In this document: one piece after another, positions 35,229-45,756 of the stretch
Position numbering within the stretch: the stretch's first letter is position 1
Layout of the letters: each line of letters begins with the position of its first letter
From: Endothia cerciana
Taxonomy: Eukaryota; Ascomycota; Sordariomycetes; Diaporthales; Cryphonectriaceae
Length of the DNA: 64,000 nucleotides
Direction of reading: 5' to 3'
Assembly (NCBI GenBank): GCA_026119935.1
Contig: JALRMH010000072.1
Coordinates: 1 to 64,000, forward strand
The notes under the pieces: generated by a model
The model's database searches: none
What the model was told of the DNA's origin: nothing
Seen by the model: only the letters and a program-made list of their open reading frames with translations
Position numbers and translations under genes: made by a program

Positions 35229-36703
35229 CTATATGGGCTTGCGACCGTAGACAGAATATCTGCATCCGTGGTTAGCAAGATTCCACGAGATGAGCGGTGG
35301 GCAACAAGCACTTACACTATGTAGTAGAAGTGGATATTGCTGTTCCGCAGGTCTTTCCTCACGTCGACGAGCATCAGCTCGACCTCCTCGGCCGCCATCC
35401 CTAGCACCTTCGTGAACAGCCCTATCGACATCCCATGGATGCCTTCAAGGATGTTCCCCATCTGCATGCTACCTAGCATCTTCTGGTCTTCGCCCCTGGC
35501 CCACGGGTTGCCGGGCAGTGCAAATTTCTTCTCCACGACATCGACGAATCCCGCGTCCATCATCTGGCTCTTGTACTTCGCACACGAGACGCCGCTCTTT
35601 CCTGTCCTCCTCATGCCCTCGAGGAGACAGTCGTTCCACCTCTCCAGCGCCGTGCCGGCCAGCGAGTCGTCGACACACTGGAGTTTGGCGTAGTAATCCT
35701 GGAACTCGACCATGCCGCCTTGATTCATGTTTTCGTAGCACATCCGGAAGATGTCCGGGAACTTGGAGACCTGGAACGCCCCCGTCATGTACCTAGCATG
35801 GATGTAGTCGAACTTATGGCTGAACACCCAGTCGTCCTCCGCATCATCAATCTCAAACCTGCAGTTTGGCGGGACGTAATCGGGCTGTATAGGACTGAGA
35901 TCGGTGCCCAGGACGTCGCTCTCGGGATGCTCGTTCGCGAAGTCGATGGCCCAGATGCCCGTGCCCGTCCCGATGTCCAACACCCGGCCCGGGTGGTCGA
36001 TGGGCGCGAGGTACAGGCCGCCGAATAGGCGCAGGCTGATGCTGTGCTGCAGGTCCAGCCGCTCCTGTTCGGGGATGTCGTTGGGCAGCATGTACTTGCC
36101 CTCGTGGTACCGATGCCAGGTGCGCCCGTGCTCCTCGACGAAGTCGAAGACGCTGGACGACGCGGACATGCTTGAGGACTGCGCCCGGAACGAGCCTAGT
36201 GCCGAGTCGGCATCGCTGCTGTCCGTGTCGATGCTCAGCCCGATCGAGAATGTACTGGGCGTGCTCAGGCTGGCCACGTCGGAGTCGGGCCGCGTGCCGC
36301 CCGTGCCGGCTGCTCCAGGAGGGTTGAGGCCGGCTGGGGATGGCGATGGCGATGCCACACCAGCTTCGGATGGACCAGGGCCGTCGCCAGGGTGCGTGTA
36401 CGGGTCATGTCCCCGAGTTCCCGAAATGAGATCCTCATCTATCGGCTGTGAGGTGACCGATACTGTTACCTGGGGCTGTTCTCTCAAGGCCTCGTCGTTT
36501 TGCTGGTATGCACTTGTGTGTCCCTCGGGGGCGATTGGCGTTGCTCGCTCATCATGCGATTCCCGCCCGTGTACATCGTCGCTTGCTTCATAACAATGCC
36601 CGGAACCTGTGCCCATTTTCGGAGCCGGCGGTTCGATTGCTTGCCTGGCGCCATGCTCCTGATCCTGATCCACCGGCTCGTCGATCAACTTGCGTATCTC
36701 CAT
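35229..36703 (-). CDS. LaeA-like SAM-dependent methyltransferase
   Basis: Two exons, 36,703-35,316 and 35,259-35,229, give 472 residues. The 31-nt last exon (acceptor GATGCAG) adds YSVYGRKPI, the ending expected for the family; without it the protein would stop early at YYIV. Residues 1-190 are low-complexity and probably disordered. The methyltransferase core starts at FVEEHGRTWHRYHEGKYMLPNDIPEQERLDLQ, then motif I VLDIGTGTGIWAIDFA, SDVLGTDLSPIQPDYVPPNC, and FDYIHARYMTGAF. LaeA-like proteins are nuclear regulators of secondary metabolism and development, but Pezizomycotina have many paralogues with this domain, and this one lacks features that would mark it as the true LaeA orthologue. Start codon at MEIRKLIDEP. 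Confidence 0.87.
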
Positions 36704-37157
36704 GTCACAATCGCTCCGAAAGCAGCTGGATGGGCATGATCACAACCACGGCCTCAAAGATACGGGGGATGGGAGGGTGTAGGACCTTAGCGAACCCGGG
36801 ACAGCAGGTCCTCTGAACAAGTAGGGTGAGGAAAGGAAGAGGAAGAAAAAGAGCCAAGGCCAGGTGGTTTTCTGTACTGCGCTATTCATACACTAAGCCG
36901 CGATCCACTGATAAAGAGACTTGTCGGATTCGGACGTATCCCATGTCGGCATGGTTTGTCCACGCCAACTCACGTGAAGCGGCTCGGGAGATTGGAAATC
37001 GATCCCGGCCGCTCAGGCGCTGCAATGCTGCGGCGTGTTCGTCATCTGGGACCCCATGAATATAATACCCGCGCGACGGCCATACACACTACCAGACCCC
37101 GTGTCGCTGTTTACAATCTCGCCGGAGACTGCATCAAAAGTTGGTCTTCCTCCGTCC
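36704..37157. other. Intergenic, no gene recognised
   Basis: Upstream region of the LaeA-like gene next to the pseudogene pair. No supported ORF. Confidence 0.5.
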
Positions 37158-38800
37158 CTATGAGATTGAATCCTCTGAGGTGAATGAATTCTCTTCGAAG
37201 TTCTTTGGTGCATTGGGGGTGTCCTGATCCGGCGGGACGAAAAATTCTACTTCACCATCCCCTTGCTGATTGCTAACCTGCTGCCGGACTTTGTTGGAAT
37301 GGGGTACGACCTGGCGAAGTTGATAGTTGCCATCTTGTTCCAGCAATATCACAGGTATTTGACTCGCAAATCGCAACATACCCTCTACCGACTGATCGTG
37401 TCCCGACGCCTCGCCCGTCTTCCCAGCGCTCACCAGGGTCAGCCCGGACAAGCCCGCAGGCAGGGCGACCAACGCCCAGATGGCCTGCACGCAGATGGCG
37501 TAGTGAAGCGCGTCGCCCTCAGCACGCCGGCTGTAGCCGGGGGGGCCGTTCTCCCGCACCCAGAGCGTGAGTGCCTGCGAGAGGTTCTCGAACGTCGCGT
37601 TGATCGAGTCCATGGAGACGTTGCCCGAGCCGTACAGGTAGAGGAGATGCTGGGTGCCGTTGAAAGTGTATTCATAGGTGAGACTTTGTTCGGGGTCAAG
37701 GCTGCGAGTCACAGGGCCGACGAGGAGCGGCAAGAGGATGTCCTCCTAGAGTTGGAAGACAAAAGAGGTGTCCATGATATATAGGCAATCTCGCCCTAGC
37801 AAAGATTGCAGGAACGGGGAAGATGCGTTCCCGGTGGTAGTCGTGGATGGGTCAAAGATGATATTGTAGGGTAACCAGCGGCGACACCTTCGATATTGTG
37901 CCCAGCCTGTGCAAGCCTTTGGCGGTCGTCGCCCGGTGAAGCACTGCATGTCAGGGAGGCTGAAAAGCTGGTGTTCGTCTGGCTCCCCAATTCTTGACCG
38001 TTCTACGGTGACCTCACTGATACGGACCGGCATTGATGGGGCATGAGTAGGTCCGAACGCAGGGCTGCAAGCTACCCTCCGCGGCGCTATAGCCTCTGCA
38101 GCGCTATGTGTTGTTCGATGTAGAGTCATTGCAGCCGGAAAAGGTAGAAGCCTATTGGTCGGATCTATTCTGGATATAGCTGAATCCGAGTTATCCCAGG
38201 ATAGCGCCGAACTTCTCACTTCGCAGGATCTGAGTCGGCAAGTTAGAGGACAACACGGTCGCGTACTACTCCTGGACCTGGACGGAGAAGACTTGTAGAG
38301 CCTGGCCGATCGGATTTGTAATATTCTGATCTTGATAGTAGAAGTTGAGATCGAATGGCGGAGAAGCCGTAGTCAGGTTCCATAAGACTGTGAGCTCGTC
38401 AAAGACTCTGAGATCGTTAACAGTCTGAACGAGCTGCTGGATAAATGGGTCAATAGTTATAGCGGTGATAGTGATCACCGCCCCGAGCGCAGTCAACAGT
38501 TGCCGTAGGTGATAATTCCATAGCCACGAGATAGATCCTAACGTCCCGGCGGCCGCCTCGTGGAACGCAACGAGGTCTCGAGGTGGTTGTGTTTCGAGAT
38601 ACCAGCTCTGTTGGAGCTGCCCGATGCAAGAAGTGACAGGGCACGCTATGCACGCTTTGAGGACCATCGAGTATATGGACAACAGAGCGTTTGATTGTGA
38701 TCGTGGACGGCCATTGAGTAATGGCTGTCCCGCATGCGGATAAAGAATCGCCGGTATGGCAGCTACAGCAATGAGGAGCAAGGCCGCACTCCTAAACTCC
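37158..38800 (-). pseudogene. Decayed DUF3176 membrane protein
   Basis: The N-terminal signature of DUF3176 is clear at 38,781-38,266: ALLSIYSMVLKACIACPVTSCIGQLQQSW, AAAGTLGSISW, then the membrane segment ALGAVITITAITIDPFIQQLV. A TAG at 38,263-38,265 interrupts a frame that otherwise reads on. The middle (38,219-37,746) is in another frame and lacks the expected Cys-rich ectodomain words. The C-terminal part (37,733-37,158) has NATFENLSQALTLWVREN and a last membrane segment AICVQAIWALVALPAGLSGLTLV. About 150-180 residues of ectodomain appear to be missing compared with the intact relative at 55.2-57.5 kb. Function of the family is unknown. Confidence 0.65.
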
Positions 38801-38949
38801 TACCTCCATGACTGCACCACTTTCTTGATACTGGTCGCTTTGGTTTGGTACGCTGTTGGGGCTGTTGCATAGCTTGAAGTGTGCCGAGGTTGGAGACATG
38901 GCTGGTCAGGTCATCGTCCGGTCCCCCAACAGAGTTTGTAGACGTGACT

Positions 38950-39900
38950 GATGGCCGAGGTGTTAAGAGACCGGATCGTCGCCCACGTCTGGATGACAGA
39001 AGTGACGAAAGGTCCGACCGAGAGTACCGGGACAACAAGTGTGATCTAAAACGTATACCACCGGAGTGGATTCCTTCGGCCGGCCCACAGTTGCTTCCAG
39101 TTATCTGGCGGCGCCAGGTAGATCGCCTCGTAAAGATCCAGAAGTCGGTCCCGCCAGAAGGAGAACTCCCGTAGACTTCATCGAGCAGGACCACTCGCCA
39201 AGAAATATCCTCTACGAAGAAGGGTGCAAGTTCTGGATTCTTCTGGTTGTATATTGCGAGCAGCCTCTGTGTTTCTTCGTTCCACTGAGGAAATAAGAGG
39301 TTGATTGTGTACACAGTCTCCCGTAGCAAGTCTGGAGGTAGGACATTGCTGTTTCATTTTCAGTTTTCATTTATCATGTCGGTCTTCTCATGGAATAAGG
39401 AAGACTCACACTTCCGGCCCGTTGCTGGTCTGCTTCTAGATGGCCCATCGGGAAGTCCGTGTAGGTAGGAAGATCCATAGCACCTTCTTGCGTCGGTCCA
39501 GCTTCAGGTGATTGTGTAGGCTCCTCGTCCATCGTATATCGAGCCCACAGACTGTTCCGAGTGTGTGAGCCGTGAAGTACGGGTCAAGGCGGCTCTCCTT
39601 GAGGCCTATATCGATCCTCGATTTGATAAGATGGCATCCGATGATATCCTGAACGGATGCCTTCTCGGTCCATGTGGTTGTGGACTCGGGCGAAGGACGA
39701 GTCAGGTTGAGGAATTCATCACGGACATTAAGCATCAGCCACATGCGTAGGACAAGATCTAGGAGGCGCTCTAGGCTGGTGGCGCCCCAAGGTTCAAAGA
39801 TTGGATGCTGCCTTCTGAATTCACATCTAAGTGCCTCCTTTGACTGGTGTCCGTTCTCCTTGAGGATGTGAACCGGTTGGGTGAATTGTTCGTGCGTCAA
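38950..39900 (-). pseudogene. Decayed conserved fungal protein with C-terminal membrane segment
   Basis: From 39,900 to 39,436 the frame reads HPIFEPWGATSLERLLDLVLRMWLMLNVR, SRIDIGLKESRLDPYFTAHTLG and DIRWTRSLHNHLKLDRRKKVLWIF, a pattern I know from a common uncharacterised Pezizomycotina family. A one-nucleotide shift near 39,460 breaks it; the other frame carries on (DFPMGHLEADQQ). After a likely intron, 39,329 onward gives LLRETVYTINLLFPQWNEETQRLL, then a shifted frame with a hydrophobic end near VVPVLSVGPFVTSVIQTWATIRS, matching the usual C-terminal membrane anchor. The N-terminus beyond 39,900 was not found. It lies head-to-tail with the DUF3176 relic. Confidence 0.55.
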
Positions 39901-41290
39901 TCGATCGAAGTTGGGGACCGGATAAGAACCATGCTGACGTCCGTAAGTCAGGCACTTTGGCCCTTGTGAATAATAAGTGATTCAGGAGCAGCAGTTGATT
40001 GTGCTTTGGAGCCAGGACTTGACCTGATGATTTCCAGCTCCGTACTCTTTGTACAGCTTGTCCAGATTCGATTAATTTGGATATAGTAGACATTTTCTCT
40101 CTCGGCTGCGCCCATTGGGATCCATCCCAGGGACAGGATAAGAAGAGCCTTGGGCCCCCTTCTTCATATAGCTCTTTACCTCAGCAGGCTGGCTGTGCAC
40201 GTGATAACCCCTGCTGCCCATCCGGATTTGAAAAGAAGGGCGCGCCGCTCTGAGAAGACCACGTTGCACTTGGGCAGCCTATTCTTCCAAAAGTGGATGG
40301 TGGGCCTGTGTAGGGTGTGGCGTGGTGCATGCTGGCAGTAGACGCATGCACCAGGCCGAGACTCAGCCTCAATATTGCTACAGTAATAATCTGGAAGCAA
40401 GGCAATGTCGCAACCGCTCGCCCTTAAGAAGCAAAACTCAGGCAGCAATTGAGCACCTCAACCAGAGACCGGCGGGCCAGCTTGATCCGACTTTAACGCG
40501 GCGTCCTGCCTGCTCGATCGGTCCATTTCCTTGCACATATTCTCCCATTTGTCACGTCCCGGGCCGCTTACCTCAACTACCGTAAGGTGACACCTACCAC
40601 CTTGTCAGTGTAACCAGTCTTGAGTCTTGACACTTCCCAGCTCAATATGGGATCGGGTGTGAGCACAAAGACCTCGACCCAGCATGTCATGCGAACAGTT
40701 CAACGGATCAAGCGCAAACAAAGAGACACCGAGACCGAGGATTACGTTCATACTGCCGTCGAGGACTGCCATCCCAGCGTGAGTACGCTCTCCACATCCA
40801 ACATCAGGCTCCCGTCCCGGCCTCCACGCGCCACCAAACATTCCGGGGTCGCAGCTCAGCCGGAAGGAGAATCTGGGAAATCCTTCAGTGCTTCCGCCCC
40901 GCCTCGGGGCCCTCAAGACATCCGAGAAGGAGAAGAAGAAGCAACGTGCGCCGACTCGGCTCGTCCCGAACGGCTCACCGGACCCGGGATGCCGTCGATG
41001 CCGTCTATACCCACTCCTCCCCTCCGCCCCACGCCCCACGCCCCCCGTGTCATCGGTCCTCCTGGGTGCCCGGATGCATGCGATTCTGAACCGGTTATCG
41101 ATTGGACTGCGCGCAGGCACGTTAGCACGCAGGGGCGGCCCCTCGAGCTACTAACGGTTGGTATAACCCTGGATTTCACGTTCTAGTGACTAAGATTTTG
41201 GGTCCTGAGACCTGGATTGGATACGTCGAATGTGGAATGACAGGCGGGCCAGAGAACGGACGGCCCTTTTGAGCCACCAACGCAGGCGGA
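39901..41290. other. No gene recognised
   Basis: Frames at 40,613-41,186 on both strands overlap each other and show no domain. Possibly remains of older genes plus the distal promoter of the decarboxylase gene. Confidence 0.45.
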
Positions 41291-41312
41291 TGACGTCGGG
41301 GCCTGATGTCAT
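41291..41312. promoter_or_regulatory. Paired CRE/bZIP-like sites upstream of the decarboxylase
   Basis: TGACGTC and TGATGTCAT lie 6 nt apart within 22 bp, about 320-335 nt before the start of the PSD-like gene. Both match the TGACGTCA-type core bound by fungal bZIP (ATF/CREB, GCN4-like) proteins. Binding is inferred. Confidence 0.3.
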
Positions 41313-41504
41313 CAACACCGAGGGGCCGCCGCGCCGCGCCTCTGCCATCGTCACACCCCGCCGCCCACAGCTCTGTCTGCCAGGGACAAGAACAGGCTGC
41401 CCGGTACACAACTCCACACGCCATCGTCACTCATGCACTTCGTTTCTGCAGGCAGGCCAGGCCCAGCAGCCCAACCCCCCCTGGCGATCAGCTCGGCATC
41501 CACC

Positions 41505-41512
41505 TATTTAAG
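41505..41512 (+). promoter_or_regulatory. TATA-like box of the PSD-like gene
   Basis: TATTTAAG in CACCTATTTAAGGAC, about 115 nt before the ATG at 41,626, which has the start context CTGCCACCATGG. Confidence 0.4.
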
Positions 41513-41625
41513 GACCTGTCCAAGGCTTGGCATATCAGCTGGGGAGAGGTCTAGAACCACTCCTGGTATCCCCTCCCTCCTCATCCTCATCCAAACCCGT
41601 CACAGAAACACAGGACACTGCCACC

Positions 41626-42227
41626 ATGGTCCAGCAACACGGAGACCACCACGACATCCCAAGCGAGCACAAGGTCCACAAGTCAGTGACCCTCTCTCCC
41701 CCCCTCTCCCCCCCCTCTTCCCCTCCACCGAACAGGCCTTCCTACTGACCGTCGTCCAGGCCCGGTGCTTGGCTTCCCGCTGACCGGCGTATCCACAAGG
41801 CATGGCTGAAGAAGCAGGTCGAACATGTCGACAACAACCCCAAGGGCCTCGTCCCGGTGCTGCAGGAGTTCAAGGACTTTATCGAGTCCAACCCCCGGAT
41901 CAGGATGCTCTTCACCCAGATGTGGGATGAGGTCCCGAACAAGGAGCCCTACAACAAGGACCCGACCGGCCACAGGCAGATCCGCGACTACGGCCACATG
42001 CTCGCGGTGCTGAACCACATCTTCTCCCGCGCCCCGGAGTGGACGGACGCCGCCGAGCAGGTGGGTATGGTGGGCGTGCCGATGTGTGCCGTGTTCGACT
42101 ATCCCATGGCCACGCCCAGCGGTCACGCCGCGTTCCTGGACCCGGATGTGAACCGCATGCTCAAGAAGGTCCTGAACGAGTGGGGCAAGTTCCTGCAGGT
42201 AATTCCCACCACGTCAACCCCCCGGCG

Positions 42228-42266
<39 letters not shown>

Positions 42267-42278
42267 CCGCCCTCTCTT

Positions 42279-42310
<32 letters not shown>

Positions 42311-43206
42311 CTTTCTTTCTACTCCCTGTCCGCCCCTGACCCCTTGTCCACCAGACACCCGAGTCCGCCGAGGTCCTGAACGACAGCCACATAGGCTGGT
42401 TCGGCAAGACGGGCGTCAGCGACGTCATGGCCGTCGCCAACGCGCCGCTGCAGACCAACCACAAGTTCGAGGAGCACTACAAGTGCGACGCGACCAAGCC
42501 GCGGTACGGCTTCAAGTCCTGGGACGACTTCTTCACGCGCGAGCTGCAGGAGTCCGCCCGCCCCGTCGCGGACCCCGAGGACGACAACGTCATCGCCAGC
42601 GCCTGCGAGTCCCGGCCCTACGCCGTCCAGCGGGACGTCAAGTTCCGCGACAAGTTCTGGATCAAGGGCCAGCCCTACTCCATCGTCGACATGCTCAACG
42701 CCGACCCCCTCGCGGAGCAGTTCACCGGCGGCACCGCCTACCAGGCCTTCCTGTCCGCCCTCTCGTACCACAGGTGGCACACGCCCGTCAGCGGGACCGT
42801 CAAGAAGGCGTTCCTGGTCGACGGCACGTACTTCAGCGAGCCGCTGTATGACGGGGGTGACATCAACAGCGCATCGGAGCAGACGGAGATCAAGCAGGGC
42901 ATCTCGGCCGTGCAGGGGTACCTATCCTGCCTGGCTGCGCGGGCCGTCATCTTCATCGAGGCGGACAACCCTGCTATCGGGCTGATGGCATTCATCGGGA
43001 TCGGCATGGACGAGGTGAGCACGTGTGAGATCACCGTCAAGGAGGGCCAGCACATCAAGAAGGGCGACCAGACCGGCATGTTCCACTTTGGTGGATCGAC
43101 CCACGTCTTGCTCTTCAGGAAGGGTGTCAAGGTGGACGGGTTCCCGGTGCCAGGACAGAAGGACAACGTGCCGGTCAGGAGCAAGGTTGCTGTCGTGCAG
43201 GGCTAG
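41626..43206 (+). CDS. Phosphatidylserine-decarboxylase-like enzyme (PsiD-like group)
   Basis: Three exons (41,626-41,681; 41,760-42,198; 42,355-43,206) give 448 residues. There is no mitochondrial presequence, membrane segment or C2 domain. Residues about 30-165 form the extra N-terminal domain (LVPVLQEFKDFIESNPRIRMLFTQMW, FSRAPEWTD) that is typical of soluble PSD-like decarboxylases related to fungal L-tryptophan decarboxylase PsiD. The PSD core follows with YGFKSWDDFFTRELQ, SACESRPYAVQ, FTGGTAYQAFLSALSYHRWHTPVSG, FIEADNPAIGL and FIGIGMDEVSTC. The self-cleavage motif is GGST in FHFGGSTHVLLF (Ser about 413); cleavage there would create the pyruvoyl group. Such enzymes decarboxylate aromatic amino acids or phosphatidylserine; substrate here is not known. 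Intron 2 contains a long CT/CTT microsatellite. Confidence 0.88.
42231..42308 (+). repeat. CT and CTT microsatellite in an intron
   Basis: About 14 TC units, a short CG stretch, then about nine CTT units, all within intron 2 of the PSD-like gene. It makes up half of that intron and supplies its polypyrimidine content. Confidence 0.95.
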
Positions 43207-44074
43207 ATTGAAATAGTGGATGTTTAATGCCAAAAAAAAGAATGGAGGGTTTTCCTTCTGAGACGTGACGCATCTCCCTAATCGATCCTCAGCTGCCTTT
43301 TGCGGCGATGGCGCGAGGGCCTTTCGCGACTTAGAAACAGACCTGTCATCAAACCACACAGCAGCCTCTGAGGGGCTTCCCTGTTGGGGTTGGATTGGCA
43401 AAAGACATTTGAGACCTGACTTGATCGGATACCGCCTAGCCAGCGCCTGAGACAGCATCATTATCTTTCCTCCTTGTTTCCTTTGGTTCCTCCCCCCCCC
43501 CCCCCCCTTCTCTTAGCAGGGTGGCGGAGTTGGGAGATACGGGACGTAGGTCTACTATTGAGAGCCTCGGGTTCAGTAGTCCTTTCTATCAACCAGTAAG
43601 CAAGCTGCCAACACACTGCTCAGCAGCATCTTGCTTTGCTTCTTGATAACCCCCCTGACTGACGAGGCCTGGGACGGCTGAGCTATCGCCTATAGCCCTA
43701 CTGGAGTCCAGTAACTAAACGACCTCTGGCAGGATCCCTCGGCTATCGGCGTCGATTACTGTATGGGACTGATTACGGCGGCGATGATGATGAAGAGACT
43801 GCCGGATGGGGGGGGGGGGGGAACTGACCCACTACCCGGAATATTGGAGTACTCAATTCGGGAGAACTAAAGCCGTTGCTACTCACGTGGTGCCGTACAT
43901 CTTTCCTCTCCGGAATAAACTCCTGCAAGCAAGTGTGGAACCATCGCTGCTTAGGAGAAAGGGCTCACCACGACATGCTGACCGGCACCGGTGTGCGACC
44001 CCGGATCTGGATCGCGGGGTGGAAGTAGTCTTCAACTCGTTGCGTGTGTTGAGGATTGCACTGCGCAGGTGACA
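43207..44074. other. Intergenic, no gene recognised
   Basis: Contains a C run of about 17 nt (43,491-43,507) and a G run of 12 nt near 43,809. No supported ORF. Confidence 0.55.
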
Positions 44075-45756
44075 ATGGCCAACAAGAGTGTCTTCATGAG
44101 GTCCCTCCTCCTCCTCCTCCTCCTCCTCCTCCTCCGCCTCGTCGCAGCCGGTGCCGCTGCGCTTCCACAGGATAAAGCAGGCCGTGGCACCTCGCCGCCG
44201 ACCGTGTCGACGACCTCGGGCAGGATCCATGGCAAGGTCGATCCCGCCCTCCCCAACGTGAACCAGTACCTCGGGATCCCCTACGCCGCCCCGCCGGTCG
44301 GCGACCGCCGATGGACGGCCCCGGAGCTCCTCGACCGGCCGGACGCCGAGGTCGAGGCGGCGGCGCTCCCGCCGAGCTGCATGCAGCACCTCACCGACCT
44401 GGGCGACTCGCTCTACGTCCGCGACGTGCTCCAGTTCAACCTGCAGGGCCTCAACACCACGGGCGCCATCACCGAGGACTGCCTCACCCTCAGCGTCTGG
44501 GCGCCCGCAGACGCCACGGCCCGGCCCCCGGTGCCGGTGCTCATCTTTACATACGGCGGCGGGTTCACGACGGGCGGCCAGGACGTGCCGTACCAGATCC
44601 CCGCGCAGTGGGTGGACAGGGCCCCGGACCACATCGTCGTCAGCTTCAACTACCGCCTGGGCATCTTCGGCCACCCCAACGCGGGCGGGCTGGACCAGCA
44701 GAACCTTGGCCTGCTGGACCAGCGCGCCGCGGTGGAGTGGTGCAGTAGCAACATCGCCGCGTTCGGGGGCGACCCGGAGCGGATGGTCATCTGGGGCCAG
44801 TCGGCCGGGTCCATCTCCGTCGACTATTACAACTACGCATACCACTCGGACGCCATAGTCAAGGGCCTGATCATGGACTCGGGGACGGCCCTCACCCAGA
44901 TCGCGACGGACGACCAGACGCACGCCAACTTCACGTTCGTCTCCGAGAACGTCGGATGTGCGAACCTGACGGGCGGCTATGCCAGGCAGCTGGAGTGCAT
45001 GCGGGGTATCGATGCTGCCACCATCGAGGACTTTGTCGCGGGCTACCAGGAGAGCGGGGCGTCGCCGTCCATCGCCTTCGGGCCGGTTGTGGACGGCAGG
45101 ACTGTCTACCCCAACTATACCGAGCGGGCTGAGGCGGGCCTGCAGGCTAGGATTGTGAGCCCCCCCCCCCCCCCCAGATGCGGTGTCGCGTAATTACTTA
45201 ACAGTATGGCTCTCTATAGGGATGTTCAAAGCTGACCAAGACCGTCCAGCCCGCCATCATCGGCACCAACGCCCACGACGGCGTCGCCTTCGCGCCCTAC
45301 GACCCGGCCGGGCCCAACAAGACCGTCGCGCTCGAGGAGAAGCTCAGCCTGTTCTTCTGCCCGGCCACCGAGTCGGCCCGGCTGCGGCAGCAGACCCCCA
45401 GACTCACCCCGACCTTCCGCTACGTCTACTTCGGCAACTGGACCAACACCTGCCCGCGGCCCTGGATGGGCGCGTACCACTCGTCCGAGCTGCCCATGCT
45501 CATGGGCACGCACCCGGACTTCCGGGGCCCGAGCACGCCGCAGGAGTACGCGACGAGCGAGGCGTTCCAGGATGCCTATGCGGCCTTCGCGCGGGGCGGC
45601 GCGGCGGGGCTCGAGGGGCTGGCCTGGCAGGCGTACGCGGCGCTGGGGAGCGACGAGGTGAGGGCCTTCGGGAGGGACGGTGTCGCCGCGCAGGACTGGA
45701 GTATAGCGTCAAGGGAGGCGCTGTGCGATGGCTCTGTACCTAAGCCGCCGCTCTAG
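44075..45756 (+). CDS. Secreted type-B carboxylesterase/lipase
   Basis: Two exons, 44,075-45,154 and 45,220-45,756, give 538 residues; the phase 0 intron is 65 nt, and a quarter of it is one poly-C run. The signal peptide contains ten leucines in a row encoded by a (CTC)n tract, then VAAGAAALPQ. Esterase landmarks: QYLGIPYAAPPVGDRRW, EDCLTLSVWAP, oxyanion-hole YGGGF, nucleophile elbow WGQSAGS, IIGTNAHDG, and the catalytic His in YHSSELPMLMG. Several NxS/T sequons fit secretion. It is an alpha/beta hydrolase of the cholinesterase-like family acting on carboxylic esters outside the cell. Fungal members range widely in substrate. The start ATG at 44,075 was preferred over an upstream in-frame ATG because it puts the leucine core at the right distance. 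Confidence 0.88.
44105..44135 (+). repeat. (CTC)n trinucleotide repeat coding the signal-peptide core
   Basis: About ten CTC codons in a row coding leucine in the h-region of the carboxylesterase signal peptide. Slippage would lengthen or shorten the leucine run without changing frame. Confidence 0.95.

Noticed and set aside
25408..36703. Possible secondary-metabolite cluster (P450, Zn2Cys6, LaeA-like methyltransferase)
   Set aside because: No PKS, NRPS, terpene synthase, DMATS or transporter lies in or near the stretch, and a GH5 and a HET gene separate the candidates.
40613..41186. Frames of 171-188 codons on both strands before the decarboxylase
   Set aside because: Mutually overlapping, proline- and arginine-rich from GC-rich sequence, and no domain.
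41626..43206. Mitochondrial phosphatidylserine decarboxylase (Psd1)
   Set aside because: No presequence or membrane segment, an extra N-terminal domain, and GGST instead of LGST fit the soluble PSD-like group better.
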